Origin: Parabacteroides sp. PH5-46
GTDB taxonomy: Bacteria > Bacteroidota > Bacteroidia > Bacteroidales > Tannerellaceae
Assembly: GCF_029892785.1 (NCBI RefSeq)
Contig: NZ_JARXXA010000005.1
Span: 124,001-188,000, forward strand
Direction: 5' to 3'
DNA: 64,000 nucleotides
Positions 47,384 through 56,206 of this stretch are shown piece after piece. Each line of letters starts with the position of its first letter. Position 1 is the stretch's first letter. A model generated the notes under the pieces. That model saw only the letters and a program-made list of their open reading frames with translations, searched no databases and was not told the origin of the DNA. Made by a program: the position numbers and the translations under genes.

Positions 47384-47412
47384 GAAAAGCAGCCGGATTT
47401 CAGCTGCTTTTC
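47384..47412. terminator. Bidirectional terminator
   Basis: GAAAAGCAGC (47384-47393) and GCTGCTTTTC (47403-47412) form a 10-bp stem with T/A-rich ends on both strands, between convergent genes. Confidence 0.8.
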
Positions 47413-47415
47413 TTA

Positions 47416-48345
47416 TTAAGGATCATCCTCGCCATCACCTATTTCTATGTCAAAATTGGCACCTGCTTTCTTTATCGACAGGATGTAACGTTTGTTGGCT
47501 TCGATGAGCAGGTCTTTTTTCAGGCTATAGATGCGCCTTTCACCGTTAAGTTCTCCTTCAAACCAGATAACAGTCTTATCAGCCCCTATCTCGGTAGGAT
47601 AAAAACAGAAAAGATTTTCAATCAGATTGGCTCCGTTATTACCTTCTATAGCGCCGAAATCAATCAGTGGAAGGGTACCCGTAGCCAGCGGCGGCGTGTT
47701 GGCGGCATAATCAAAAAGAGGACATTGCAGATTTATATTATCTGCCAGTATTTTATCTATTCTAAAATTGGTAACTAAGGAGTCATTGTCTATATCGAAT
47801 CGCGCTACACGTCGCTTCAGGAGCACTTGTATTTCTGTGTCGGTGGGATATTTTATATTATTTATTTCCTGACGGGCAGTCATCAGATATGGAGGCTTGA
47901 AAAAGCCGGACTGTACATCCGATACGAGTCGTTGAATATCAGCCTCGGTAGTGAGTTCTATGCTGACATTTTCAAGCGCCGAGGCTTTGTTTTCGGCATT
48001 AGCCACAAAGTAAAAGATGCGTTTACCCGAGCGGTTGGTTACATCTATAGTTGCCGTCAGGTTGGTTCCCGCCTGCCCCAGGCTGCTTCCTTCCAGATGA
48101 AAGACCTTTTCCAGCAAGCTGGGCGTACCCTCCCTAAACATAAAGATATCCAACTCAAGCACAGTATCATCATTGTCCAAAGATGCATAACTGACAAAAT
48201 GTTTCCTCCCGGGAAGCGTAAATGTAATCGTACGCTCCTGCTCCTCCGGAACACTCCCCGGAAGGACTTCATTGCTGCAAGCAGACACCAGCATAAGCAG
48301 GCAGACTGCAAGCAGTATATATAGTTTAAGTAGTCTACACCTCAT
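47416..48345 (-). CDS. Fimbrillin-like surface lipoprotein, short paralog
   Basis: A 309-residue lipoprotein with lipobox LVSAC (C23), starting SNEVLPGSVPEEQERTITFTLPG. It is closely similar in order of motifs to the N-terminal half of the next gene: FVSYAS, LEKVFHLEGSSLGQAGTNLTATIDVTNRSGKRIFYFVANA, KRRVARFDIDND, and IWFEGELNGERRIYSLKK. These features fit the fimbrillin/Mfa-like families (major or minor fimbrial subunits) of Bacteroidales, so it is probably part of a surface fibre. It lies 14 nt after its paralog and ends in a glycine/aspartate-rich tail. Confidence 0.8.
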   Translation of the reverse strand: MRCRLLKLYILLAVCLLMLVSACSNEVLPGSVPEEQERTITFTLPGRKHFVSYASLDNDDTVLELDIFMFREGTPSLLEKVFHLEGSSLGQAGTNLTATIDVTNRSGKRIFYFVANAENKASALENVSIELTTEADIQRLVSDVQSGFFKPPYLMTARQEINNIKYPTDTEIQVLLKRRVARFDIDNDSLVTNFRIDKILADNINLQCPLFDYAANTPPLATGTLPLIDFGAIEGNNGANLIENLFCFYPTEIGADKTVIWFEGELNGERRIYSLKKDLLIEANKRYILSIKKAGANFDIEIGDGEDDP

Positions 48346-48359
48346 ATCTATTCATTTCC

Positions 48360-50357
48360 TTAGTCTTTAATACAACGTACGGAATAGCCATACGAACGGG
48401 GGGAAGCTTGTCCATCTATGTGACCATCTACAAAGAAAGTGTACTTGTATGAGTGCCTTTCACTGGGAGTTGCCGTCCAATAGTAACCCATCCCGTCAGT
48501 ATATGTTTTTCCTGTCGAATATTGCCGATTTCCGACAGCAGGAAAATATAGCTTATCTACACCATTGTCTCCCGTTATCGCAAAAGTACCGGTAGAGTTA
48601 TCGCGAGTAGCCTTTCCTTCATTATAAGCTATTGTAATCGACGAAAAGTCTTCACTTGTAGGCACATGCCAGCCATCCGGGCAAGGTCCCTGCCGTTTAT
48701 CTCCAGACCATAAATTGTCATCTTGGGTAGTCAACCAGTCGTAATATATAAAGGCTCCTCCTTTAATAAACAAGCCGGCGGCTACACCTGCTGTCGCATC
48801 ATACATACTTACTCCTCCAGCTACGGGGTACACATCCTTTGGATCATCGTCTTCACCTCCGGATACAAAGCCAGTATTACGTCCCCACTGATAAAGATAT
48901 CCCATGTGCTCAACGGTATAGACTCCACTGGCAATATCTATTTTCGTTGCACCCACGTTTACAGGAGCCCAGGTTTTACCACCAAGTATCACAGGTAGCA
49001 AGGTTGTTTCAGGGTAGTATTCCACATCGGTAAAAATTGAAAGCCCTAAGCGTTGATCGGTATTCAATTGGTTCACAATCTCTATACGGATATCTATGTT
49101 CACCTGAGGGTTGATAGGCGGAGGAATCAGAATCTCGAAATCTTGTGTGTAATACATACTGTAGGTAAGAACAGGCTCTTTTGTATTTACCTTAAATCCG
49201 GGCAAATTGTCTACATTACCTACCACCACCGCACGGGCACCCGGCAGGTTGTAGGATGATACTGTAACAGACAGCTTCAGCGGCTGAATCATCCGTGTGA
49301 TATCATATATATGGTAAAAAGTAAGCAGACCATCTCCCCCCTCTTTCGTTATGTCCGAAAATACCACGTCATTTGTTTCTGGCTCTATAACGTGGCTGCC
49401 TCCGTCATCTACCCAGTCGTCTACCACAATTTCAAGATCGGTTGCTTCCGTACTCACCTTCGTTACTTTCAGGGTATAGCGTTTATTGGGTTTAATAGAC
49501 AGTTCGTTTTTCAGGTGGTAGATGCGCCTTTCACCCATAAATACACCTTCAAACCAGATACCACCCTTACCCTGCCCTATCTCCGTAGGGTAAAGATAGA
49601 AAAGTCCTTCAATAGAACCACTTCCATTGGCACTCTCTTGGCTGCTGCAATTTATAATAGGAAGATTACCCACCTCTGGAACCTGTCCAGCCGTGCCTGT
49701 AGCATTGCTAAAGATATAGGCTTGCAGATGTATATCCTTTATCAGTATTTTTTCGATTTGGAAGTTGGTAACCGAAGCATCATTATCTACATCAAAACGA
49801 GCAACTCGTCGCGTGAGGGTTACTTTTTTCTCGTCTTCAGTAGGAAATTCCACATCTTCAATTTCTTTGCGACTCGTCATCAATAAAGGCATACTGAGGA
49901 AGCCGTTTTGTACATCCGACAAGCGTTCTACAAACTCCTCTTCCGTAGTTGTCCCTACGTTAATATCAGAAAGAACCGAGGCGTTGCCCTTTCCATTAGC
50001 AACAAAATAAAAAACGCGTTTACCCGAGCGGCCTGTTATATCAATCGTAGTAGTCAGGCTTGTACCCGACTGCGAAAGACCCGCACGTCCGATTCTGTAA
50101 ACTTTTTCCAGCAAATTAGGTGAGTTCTGATCCGTCCCATCAGCAAACATGTAAATTACCAAAGAATCTACTGCATTTTCATTGGCAGATGCTGTAACAT
50201 AACTGATGGGTTGCTTTTTCCCCGGGAGCGTGAATGTTATAAATCCCTCACGAACCGGAGGAACAGCTCCCGGAAGCTCCTCATTACTGCATGATAGCGC
50301 CAGCATAAGCATTGCAGCAGTCCATACAATATATTGTTTTAGGATTTTACTTTTCAT
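48360..50357 (-). CDS. Fimbrillin-like lipoprotein with C-terminal FISUMP domain
   Basis: A 665-residue lipoprotein with lipobox ALSC (C23), followed by SNEELPGAVPPVREGFITFTLPG, the same pattern as its neighbour. Residues up to about 310 are the shared fimbrillin-like part (KRVFYFVANGKG, RRVARFDVDND, GERRIYHLKN). A middle domain follows to about 440. The C-terminus is a FISUMP-type domain (about 445-665): GGKTWAPVNVGATK, GPCPDGWHVPTSEDF, MGYYWTATPSERHSY and YGYSVRCIKD. The FISUMP part could be a tip or adhesive module. The pair may encode a short and a long form of one fibre system. Confidence 0.8.
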   Translation of the reverse strand: MKSKILKQYIVWTAAMLMLALSCSNEELPGAVPPVREGFITFTLPGKKQPISYVTASANENAVDSLVIYMFADGTDQNSPNLLEKVYRIGRAGLSQSGTSLTTTIDITGRSGKRVFYFVANGKGNASVLSDINVGTTTEEEFVERLSDVQNGFLSMPLLMTSRKEIEDVEFPTEDEKKVTLTRRVARFDVDNDASVTNFQIEKILIKDIHLQAYIFSNATGTAGQVPEVGNLPIINCSSQESANGSGSIEGLFYLYPTEIGQGKGGIWFEGVFMGERRIYHLKNELSIKPNKRYTLKVTKVSTEATDLEIVVDDWVDDGGSHVIEPETNDVVFSDITKEGGDGLLTFYHIYDITRMIQPLKLSVTVSSYNLPGARAVVVGNVDNLPGFKVNTKEPVLTYSMYYTQDFEILIPPPINPQVNIDIRIEIVNQLNTDQRLGLSIFTDVEYYPETTLLPVILGGKTWAPVNVGATKIDIASGVYTVEHMGYLYQWGRNTGFVSGGEDDDPKDVYPVAGGVSMYDATAGVAAGLFIKGGAFIYYDWLTTQDDNLWSGDKRQGPCPDGWHVPTSEDFSSITIAYNEGKATRDNSTGTFAITGDNGVDKLYFPAVGNRQYSTGKTYTDGMGYYWTATPSERHSYKYTFFVDGHIDGQASPRSYGYSVRCIKD

Positions 50358-50702
50358 ATACTACCTGTTTTCTTCTCTCCTTTACGTAGGTTGGTTTGTC
50401 TATTACATATAGGAAATCGGTTAATCATTAACGACTAACGCCAAGTATTAACAATTTAATAATTAAAGGCTTGAAAACAGCTAAGGCTCAATGGTCAATT
50501 ATTAAGGATAATAGTTAAAGCAGCTAATGGTTAATGGTAACGACTAATATATAATCGCCAACCTATTGTTTACATCTATTTCTCTCTGTTTCTTTTGTTT
50601 TCTTTGTTTTTAAATGGTTATTGTTTTGGGGATTCTCTCTGTAACTTAGAGCAAATGTATGGGTTTTCCTTTGCTCCATTATTAACAATACAGTTCGTTT
50701 AT
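50358..50702. other. Gap upstream of the fimbrillin-like genes with degenerate AT repeats
   Basis: The 345-nt gap contains degenerate repeats of ATTAACGACTAA, TAATGGTTAATGG and TATTAACAATTTAATAATTAA between about 50420 and 50560, bounded by TAGGTTGG and CCAACCTA. No gene, RNA or clear promoter was recognised. The promoter of the fimbrillin-like pair must lie here. Confidence 0.5.
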
Positions 50703-51563
50703 TTAACCAGACAAGGCTTCTCTCGACTTTCCCGCATAAGATAACTTATACGTATTGCCTTTGCGCCGGAGCGCGCCGGGTGCATCTCCTAGGTTTTTCC
50801 GGCAAAAAGCCGTAAATTGCGGCAAAGAGCCAAAGCCGGTACGAAAACTTATTTCCGTGAAACTCAATCGACTGTGATGAATCATATACAGGATACGCAT
50901 GGCCTTCTGCCGCTTCATCCACTGATAAGGGGCTTCACCAAAAGATTCCTTGAAACGGCGCTTGAATACAGACAGACTGTAGGGGGAAAGCTTTACCAGA
51001 TCACTGATCGTAGCTACCGCCAGATAGTTGTCCATCACAAAATCTGTAAAAGAATGGTCGCGCGAAATAAGCGGACGGAAGAAATCTACAGCTTCCTTCA
51101 CACTGTAATTCGCCTTTAGTATCTGGCATAATTCAAATACCTTGACTCCTAAGTATTCATGACTTTCCGAGGCATCCTGCAAAGAAATTTCCACTGTTTC
51201 CGCCAGGTTCCATATCAGGCGGCTCATCGGCAGTTTTGAAAAGCGGGGTATTCGAGATTTTCGCCCCTCGTAAGCTTCGGCCTTTAGCTGGGGGAAAATC
51301 TTTTCGGGTATCTCCCTGCCTATGCGCATGTTAAAAACTAAGGTAGATACGTCTTCTTTTACGTACATCTCGTAAGGTGTACCTTTCTGAAGAATAAAAG
51401 CATCTCCTTTACCCACTTTGTATTCCGTATCCGTTTCAAGTGTAATAAGACTGAAACGTCCGTTCGTAACAAAAACGAGTATATCGTCTAATGTTCTTGC
51501 TTCCCTTTTTGGCGCTACAGGAAAGAAGATTTCTTCAATCAATGAAGCATTTAAACTTCTCAT
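50703..51563 (-). CDS. AraC-family transcriptional regulator
   Basis: About 286 residues from MRSLNASLIEEIFF at 51563. The longer frame to 51722 is rejected because its extra 53 residues cover the promoter and include membrane-like sequence. An N-terminal cupin-like sensor covers about 1-130. The HTH_18 domain is at the C-terminus with SDLVKLSPYSLSVFKRRFKESFG and FTEISFRTGFGSLPQFTAFCRKNLGDAPG. It belongs to the same subtype as the regulator at 59782. Located behind the V-type ATPase operon on the same strand, separated from it by a terminator and a family B repeat; target unknown. Confidence 0.88.
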   Translation of the reverse strand: MRSLNASLIEEIFFPVAPKREARTLDDILVFVTNGRFSLITLETDTEYKVGKGDAFILQKGTPYEMYVKEDVSTLVFNMRIGREIPEKIFPQLKAEAYEGRKSRIPRFSKLPMSRLIWNLAETVEISLQDASESHEYLGVKVFELCQILKANYSVKEAVDFFRPLISRDHSFTDFVMDNYLAVATISDLVKLSPYSLSVFKRRFKESFGEAPYQWMKRQKAMRILYMIHHSRLSFTEISFRTGFGSLPQFTAFCRKNLGDAPGALRRKGNTYKLSYAGKSREALSG

Positions 51564-51610
51564 AGCAATATTTTGGTTTATAGTTTTGCGTTTCTGATCT
51601 AATCCCGCTA

Positions 51611-51618
51611 CAAAGATA
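51611..51618 (-). promoter_or_regulatory. -7 promoter element of the AraC gene
   Basis: TATCTTTG on the minus strand matches TAnnTTTG and lies 47 nt before the start at 51563. Confidence 0.5.
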
Positions 51619-51711
51619 GTAAAAAAAACGGAAATATCATACATTTTTACATATATCAGACAAATTATATGATTATAATCATAAACACAAGGCGAGAAAA
51701 TGACATTTTTT

Positions 51712-51799
51712 AAATCCCACAACTGTTGAACATGAGTTCAACATATGTAGAACTCGTGTTCAACAATTGTGGAACTCATGTTCAACAGTTGTGGGATTT
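51712..51799. repeat. Family B three-hairpin intergenic element, copy 2
   Basis: A perfect 28-bp inverted repeat joins 51712-51739 and 51772-51799. Inside are three 18-nt hairpins GTnGAAC-N4-GTTCAAC starting at 51725, 51747 and 51769 (22-nt period) with linkers ATAT and AATT. The outer arms are AAATCCCACAACT and AGTTGTGGGATTT (13 bp). It can fold as one long hairpin or as a four-way cloverleaf. It lies upstream of the AraC gene and downstream of the V-type ATPase terminator. Confidence 0.9.
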
Positions 51800-51812
51800 T
51801 GAATAGATTACC

Positions 51813-51855
51813 AAAAAAAAGAGGTGAAAGGGAGGATACACCTCACCTTCACCTC
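51813..51855 (-). terminator. Intrinsic terminator of the V-type ATPase operon
   Basis: Read on the minus strand, GAGGTGAAGG-TGAGG pairs imperfectly with CCTCCCTTTCACCTC (51821-51855) and is followed by eight Ts. Confidence 0.85.
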
Positions 51856-51877
51856 TCATTCTTTATCTATTATTTAT

Positions 51878-52357
<480 letters not shown>

Positions 52358-52378
52358 TTATTTGAGTTTATTTATTTT

Positions 52379-54199
52379 TTATGCTTTTTTGAATGGAAGG
52401 TATTCTTTACCTCCTCCTTCATACTCTGAATTCTTGAAGTATTCTACAAACACCAGACGCAAAGGATGCACCAGCGAACTGATCATACAAAGAGCAAAGT
52501 TCAGGCTATGCCCAACCAGCAGAATCAACAACATAACGATAACTTTTGCTACCACCGGAAGGCTCTCTGTCATGGAGACAGCCAGTGAGTTAAACACACT
52601 ACCCAGGATAGAACCCGTAAGGCCGATAGCAAACAAACGAATGTATGAAAGAACGTCGCCCAATACACCCGAAGCCATATTATAGGTATTCCACAGCCCA
52701 CTTCCGAAGTTCAACAATATGTTTTTGCCCGGGGTATTGTAGAACAGAGCCACTAAAAACCCGACAGCTGCTATACCCAAACATGCGTATATCACGATTT
52801 GAGGCAAATGTACATTCAGCATGGGCAGGCCTAAACCTATTGATGAAAAGGTAAGAACAAACACCCATGCAAAAGGAGCAATACTATGCTTCAGTCCTCG
52901 CTGCACCTTGGTTTTATAGGCAGCAACGGCTTTCCCCAGAATTACATGGAAGATACCTATCACAATAGAAAGCGTCATCAGGTTGTCACTACTCAGAAAG
53001 TATTTTTTTACCGACTGGAAGGCCGGAACATCAACCAATGCAACGCCAAAGAACGAACCTGTAAGCGTTCCGACAACAATCGTCATCCCACCCAGCCATT
53101 GGAACAAGGAGAGGAATGGCTTATAATCGGCACTTACTTTTGTCTTCAAAAATGTACACAACAGCAAGATGATCAGTCCGTATCCCCCGTCTCCAAAACA
53201 TAAGCCGAAAAACAGCATAAAGAAAGGAGCAAACAACGGAGTAGGATCCAACTCCAGGTAATTCGGAAGGGAGTACAACTTGGTGATCGGCTCATACAGC
53301 TTAGCAAAACTATTGTTCTTCAGCTTTACAGGTGTCTTCTCCCCTTCTTCTTTTTCTACTTCCTGGAAGAAATAGCCTTGTTTGTCCAGCTCTTTCTCCA
53401 ATACTTCGGTATTGTCTTCCGTAGTCCAGCCTTCGAGGAACATCAGTCTGTCTTCGGCCTGGCGGTCGGTTTGTACAATGGCATTCATCAAATGGAACTC
53501 ATTTGATAAATGTTTATCCAGCTCAAGCAGAGTATTAAATTGGGAAACAGCCATTTCCTGCAATTGTGTATCTACTGCCTGCATGTCTTCCTTCAGCTGC
53601 TCATTTCTTGCCTGCAGCTTTGCCAATCCCATGTCAGGCATCTTCGGACGCTCCGCATCTATGTCAATAAGGGTTCCTTCCTTTGTAATGGTAATAAAGT
53701 AAGTTACCGACTGGAAATTATTGATCAAAACAGCGTTGTATTCGTCTACCCATTTGGGTTCAAACTTAGCTGTAGGACAGGTATAGAAGGTAACATTGTA
53801 GCCGACTTTCTTCAGTTGCTTAATGCTGGTATAACTGAAATCGCCCCACAAGTCCATGTACTCTATTTCCTTGTGCAAAGACTGCCTTTGTGCCTGTAGC
53901 TGAGCCCTTTTATCCTGCAATTCTTCAATCTGTCCGACAAGCTGCAAGCCGTCTTCTTTTGACAGTTCCACAGCAGGAGAGAAGGCGAGGTCTTTTTTCC
54001 CTTCATTCAGCCTTTTAAAGGAGCGTATAGCAGCAGATACCCTTTTCCGTTCGGCTATCATTTCCTGCAGCTCCGCATTATCGGCGATAGACTTCGTTTC
54101 CTTTATATGAACGACACCCAGGTCACGAAGTGTAGAAAGGAACTGATCATACTCCCGGTGAAACACCATGAAGGCATATTTCTTCATTTTTACAATCAT
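52379..54199 (-). CDS. atpI: V-type ATPase subunit I (stator/a subunit)
   Basis: A 606-residue subunit. The cytoplasmic N-terminal half (to about 320) is coiled-coil rich, with MAERKRVSAAIRSFKRL-like and LQDKRAQLQAQRQSLHKEI-like stretches. The C-terminal half has about seven hydrophobic segments, starting FAPFFMLFFGLCFGDGGYG and including the helix with the usual Arg, SYIRLFAIGLTGSILGSVFN, and ending GHSLNFALCMISSLVHPLRLVFVEYF. It forms the ion half-channels with the K ring. It overlaps atpD by 4 nt. Confidence 0.94.
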   Translation of the reverse strand: MIVKMKKYAFMVFHREYDQFLSTLRDLGVVHIKETKSIADNAELQEMIAERKRVSAAIRSFKRLNEGKKDLAFSPAVELSKEDGLQLVGQIEELQDKRAQLQAQRQSLHKEIEYMDLWGDFSYTSIKQLKKVGYNVTFYTCPTAKFEPKWVDEYNAVLINNFQSVTYFITITKEGTLIDIDAERPKMPDMGLAKLQARNEQLKEDMQAVDTQLQEMAVSQFNTLLELDKHLSNEFHLMNAIVQTDRQAEDRLMFLEGWTTEDNTEVLEKELDKQGYFFQEVEKEEGEKTPVKLKNNSFAKLYEPITKLYSLPNYLELDPTPLFAPFFMLFFGLCFGDGGYGLIILLLCTFLKTKVSADYKPFLSLFQWLGGMTIVVGTLTGSFFGVALVDVPAFQSVKKYFLSSDNLMTLSIVIGIFHVILGKAVAAYKTKVQRGLKHSIAPFAWVFVLTFSSIGLGLPMLNVHLPQIVIYACLGIAAVGFLVALFYNTPGKNILLNFGSGLWNTYNMASGVLGDVLSYIRLFAIGLTGSILGSVFNSLAVSMTESLPVVAKVIVMLLILLVGHSLNFALCMISSLVHPLRLVFVEYFKNSEYEGGGKEYLPFKKA

Positions 54200-54810
54200 G
54201 ATCCGGCCTCCTCTTTATCTTTACGTTTCTCCAGATTGGCTCTCATGATCTTTTGCGACGATTTGGAAAGGCTTTCTTCGTCTTCCATAAACCGTTTCAC
54301 TTTTCTGATCGCATCTTTGTATCCCGGAATCTGAACTTTCTCAAAAAGGTTCACCTTTTGAGTGGTTTTCTTCCTCGCATGTTCCAACAACTCCAGCTTC
54401 ATTCCCGAAAATTCCACTTCAATACCGGCTCTTGCCAGGCCTTTCAACAGTTCGATACCGTCTGTTGTCCAGGCCGGGGCATTAAACAAGCTGTAATGTC
54501 CTACTTCAAACTCGATATCATCGAGTACAGGGACTACAACACCTGCAATTTTCTTTGTAGAAAGAGATACGTCGAGCACTTTGATCAGGTCGGGTTTAAA
54601 CTCATTCCACAAAGCCACCATATTTTCGTAACTCTGAATCTGTTTCTCAAGCTGAAGTTCCAATTTTCTTACCTCATCCTTGGTTCGCTTCACCTCCAGG
54701 CGTAAGGCGCTCTCCTTGCTCTTAATCGTAGGCAGGGAGCGTTCACGCATCTTCAGTTGCTTTTCCAATTGCTGAAGTGATGTTTTATTATATTGAAACT
54801 TTATTGCCAT
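54196..54810 (-). CDS. atpD: V-type ATPase subunit D (central stalk)
   Basis: A 204-residue, mostly helical subunit that forms the central shaft linking the A3B3 head to the rotor. Expected features are the long antiparallel coil at both ends (LQQLEKQLKMRERSLPTIKSKESALRLEVK) and VNLFEKVQIPGYKDAIRKVKRFMEDEE. Overlaps atpI. No separate F-subunit gene is found next to it. Confidence 0.9.
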   Translation of the reverse strand: MAIKFQYNKTSLQQLEKQLKMRERSLPTIKSKESALRLEVKRTKDEVRKLELQLEKQIQSYENMVALWNEFKPDLIKVLDVSLSTKKIAGVVVPVLDDIEFEVGHYSLFNAPAWTTDGIELLKGLARAGIEVEFSGMKLELLEHARKKTTQKVNLFEKVQIPGYKDAIRKVKRFMEDEESLSKSSQKIMRANLEKRKDKEEAGS

Positions 54811-54880
54811 TCTTTTTTAATTGTTAATTATCAATGGTGAATTATTAATTCATTAACCATTAATAATTTATCATTAATAA
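54811..54880. repeat. Degenerate A/T-rich repeats between atpD and atpB
   Basis: A 70-nt gap made of imperfect TTAATTATTAAT, ATTAACCATTAAT and TTATCATTAATAATTA units. The composition is similar to that of the gap at 50420-50560. Confidence 0.5.
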
Positions 54881-56200
54881 TTATTTCTTCCAGTATTTAT
54901 CTACAAGTTCCTGCTTAATATTTACTTCAGCCGGGGTGAAGTACTTAGCGAATAAATCCCAGGCTACGTCAAGCATTTCTGTTGTATTGAGGTTTACGTC
55001 GATAGCCAACAGCTTTTCGGAATAGTCTTTGGCAAATGCCAGGGTACGGTTGTCGTAATCCGTCAAGTCGAAACCGTTCTCCAGTTTGGTTTTCGCATTG
55101 GCGGCATCGGCATACAGACGTACAGCAGCATTCATCACCTGCGGATGGTCTTCGCGCGTCTTCTTACCAATCACCAGCTGTTTCAAACGAGACAAGCTTC
55201 GGAACGGGTCTACAATTACCTTTCCTACATCACTATCCTTACGTAGATATAACTGTCCTTCTGTGATATATCCTGTATTATCAGGTACGGCGTGTGTGAT
55301 ATCTCCACCCGACAAGGTAGTTACGGCAATAATTGTGATAGAGCCTCCGTCGGGGAATTGCACCGCTTTTTCATAAATCTTAGCCAAATCCGAGTAGATA
55401 GAACCCGGCATGGAGTCTTTGGACGGGATCTGGTCCATACGGTTCGATACAATGGCCAATGCGTCGGCATAGTTCGTCATATCAGTCAGAAGCACCAGTA
55501 CCTTTTCATTCTTCTGAACAGCAAAATATTCGGCAGCCGTAAGCGCCATATCCGGTATCAACAAACGTTCTACGGATGGGTTTTCCGTTGTATTGATGAA
55601 ACTTACGATACGATCCAATGCTCCGGCATTACTAAATGTATTTTTGAAGAAGAGGTAGTCATCATTGGTCATCCCCATTCCCCCCAGGATAATCTTGTCT
55701 GATTCAGCCCGTAAGGCTACCATTGCCATTACTTGGTTGAAGGGTTGATCGGGGTCGGCAAAGAAAGGAATCTTCTGCCCTGTTACCAATGTGTTATTCA
55801 GGTCGATACCGGCAATACCGGTAGCGATCAGCTCAGAGGGTTGCTCACGACGTACCGGATTAACCGAAGGCCCGCCGATTTCGATTTCCTGACCCTCCGG
55901 CACAGGCCCGCCATCAAGCGGATTGCCATAAGCATCGAAGAAGCGTCCGGACAATTGATCACCCACCTTCAACGATGGCGCCTTTCCCATAAATACGACT
56001 TCTGCATTCGTAGGAATACCTTCTGTTCCGGAGAATACTTGCAAGGTAACTTCGTCACCGCTAATCCTCACTACTTGAGCCAGCCTGCCATCTACAGAGG
56101 CCAACTCGTCATACCCTACTCCCGACGCTTTCAGCGAACAGGTAGCTTTTGTAATCTGGGTAATCTTTGTATATATCTTTTGAAATGCTTTTGTTGCCAT
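54881..56200 (-). CDS. atpB: V-type ATPase subunit B (regulatory/non-catalytic head subunit)
   Basis: A 439-residue head subunit. N-terminal beta barrel, then IGGPSVNPVRREQPSELIATGIAGID, GQKIPFFADPDQPFNQ, LLTDMTNYADALAIVSNR, and the arginine-bearing end YLRKDSDVGKVIVDPFRSLSRL. The degenerate P-loop position lacks GxxxxGKT, as expected for the B subunit. Ends LVDKYWKK. Confidence 0.95.
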   Translation of the reverse strand: MATKAFQKIYTKITQITKATCSLKASGVGYDELASVDGRLAQVVRISGDEVTLQVFSGTEGIPTNAEVVFMGKAPSLKVGDQLSGRFFDAYGNPLDGGPVPEGQEIEIGGPSVNPVRREQPSELIATGIAGIDLNNTLVTGQKIPFFADPDQPFNQVMAMVALRAESDKIILGGMGMTNDDYLFFKNTFSNAGALDRIVSFINTTENPSVERLLIPDMALTAAEYFAVQKNEKVLVLLTDMTNYADALAIVSNRMDQIPSKDSMPGSIYSDLAKIYEKAVQFPDGGSITIIAVTTLSGGDITHAVPDNTGYITEGQLYLRKDSDVGKVIVDPFRSLSRLKQLVIGKKTREDHPQVMNAAVRLYADAANAKTKLENGFDLTDYDNRTLAFAKDYSEKLLAIDVNLNTTEMLDVAWDLFAKYFTPAEVNIKQELVDKYWKK

Positions 56201-56206
56201 AACTCA

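Noticed and set aside
50703-51722. AraC protein starting at the far upstream ATG
   Set aside because: The extra 53 residues would span the -7 element and untranslated leader, and the cupin domain begins at the later start.
51712-51799. CRISPR array or tRNA gene reading of the family B element
   Set aside because: Units are 18 nt with 4-nt linkers, so there are no spacers; the cloverleaf has no tRNA-type anticodon or T-loop residues and no CCA-like end.
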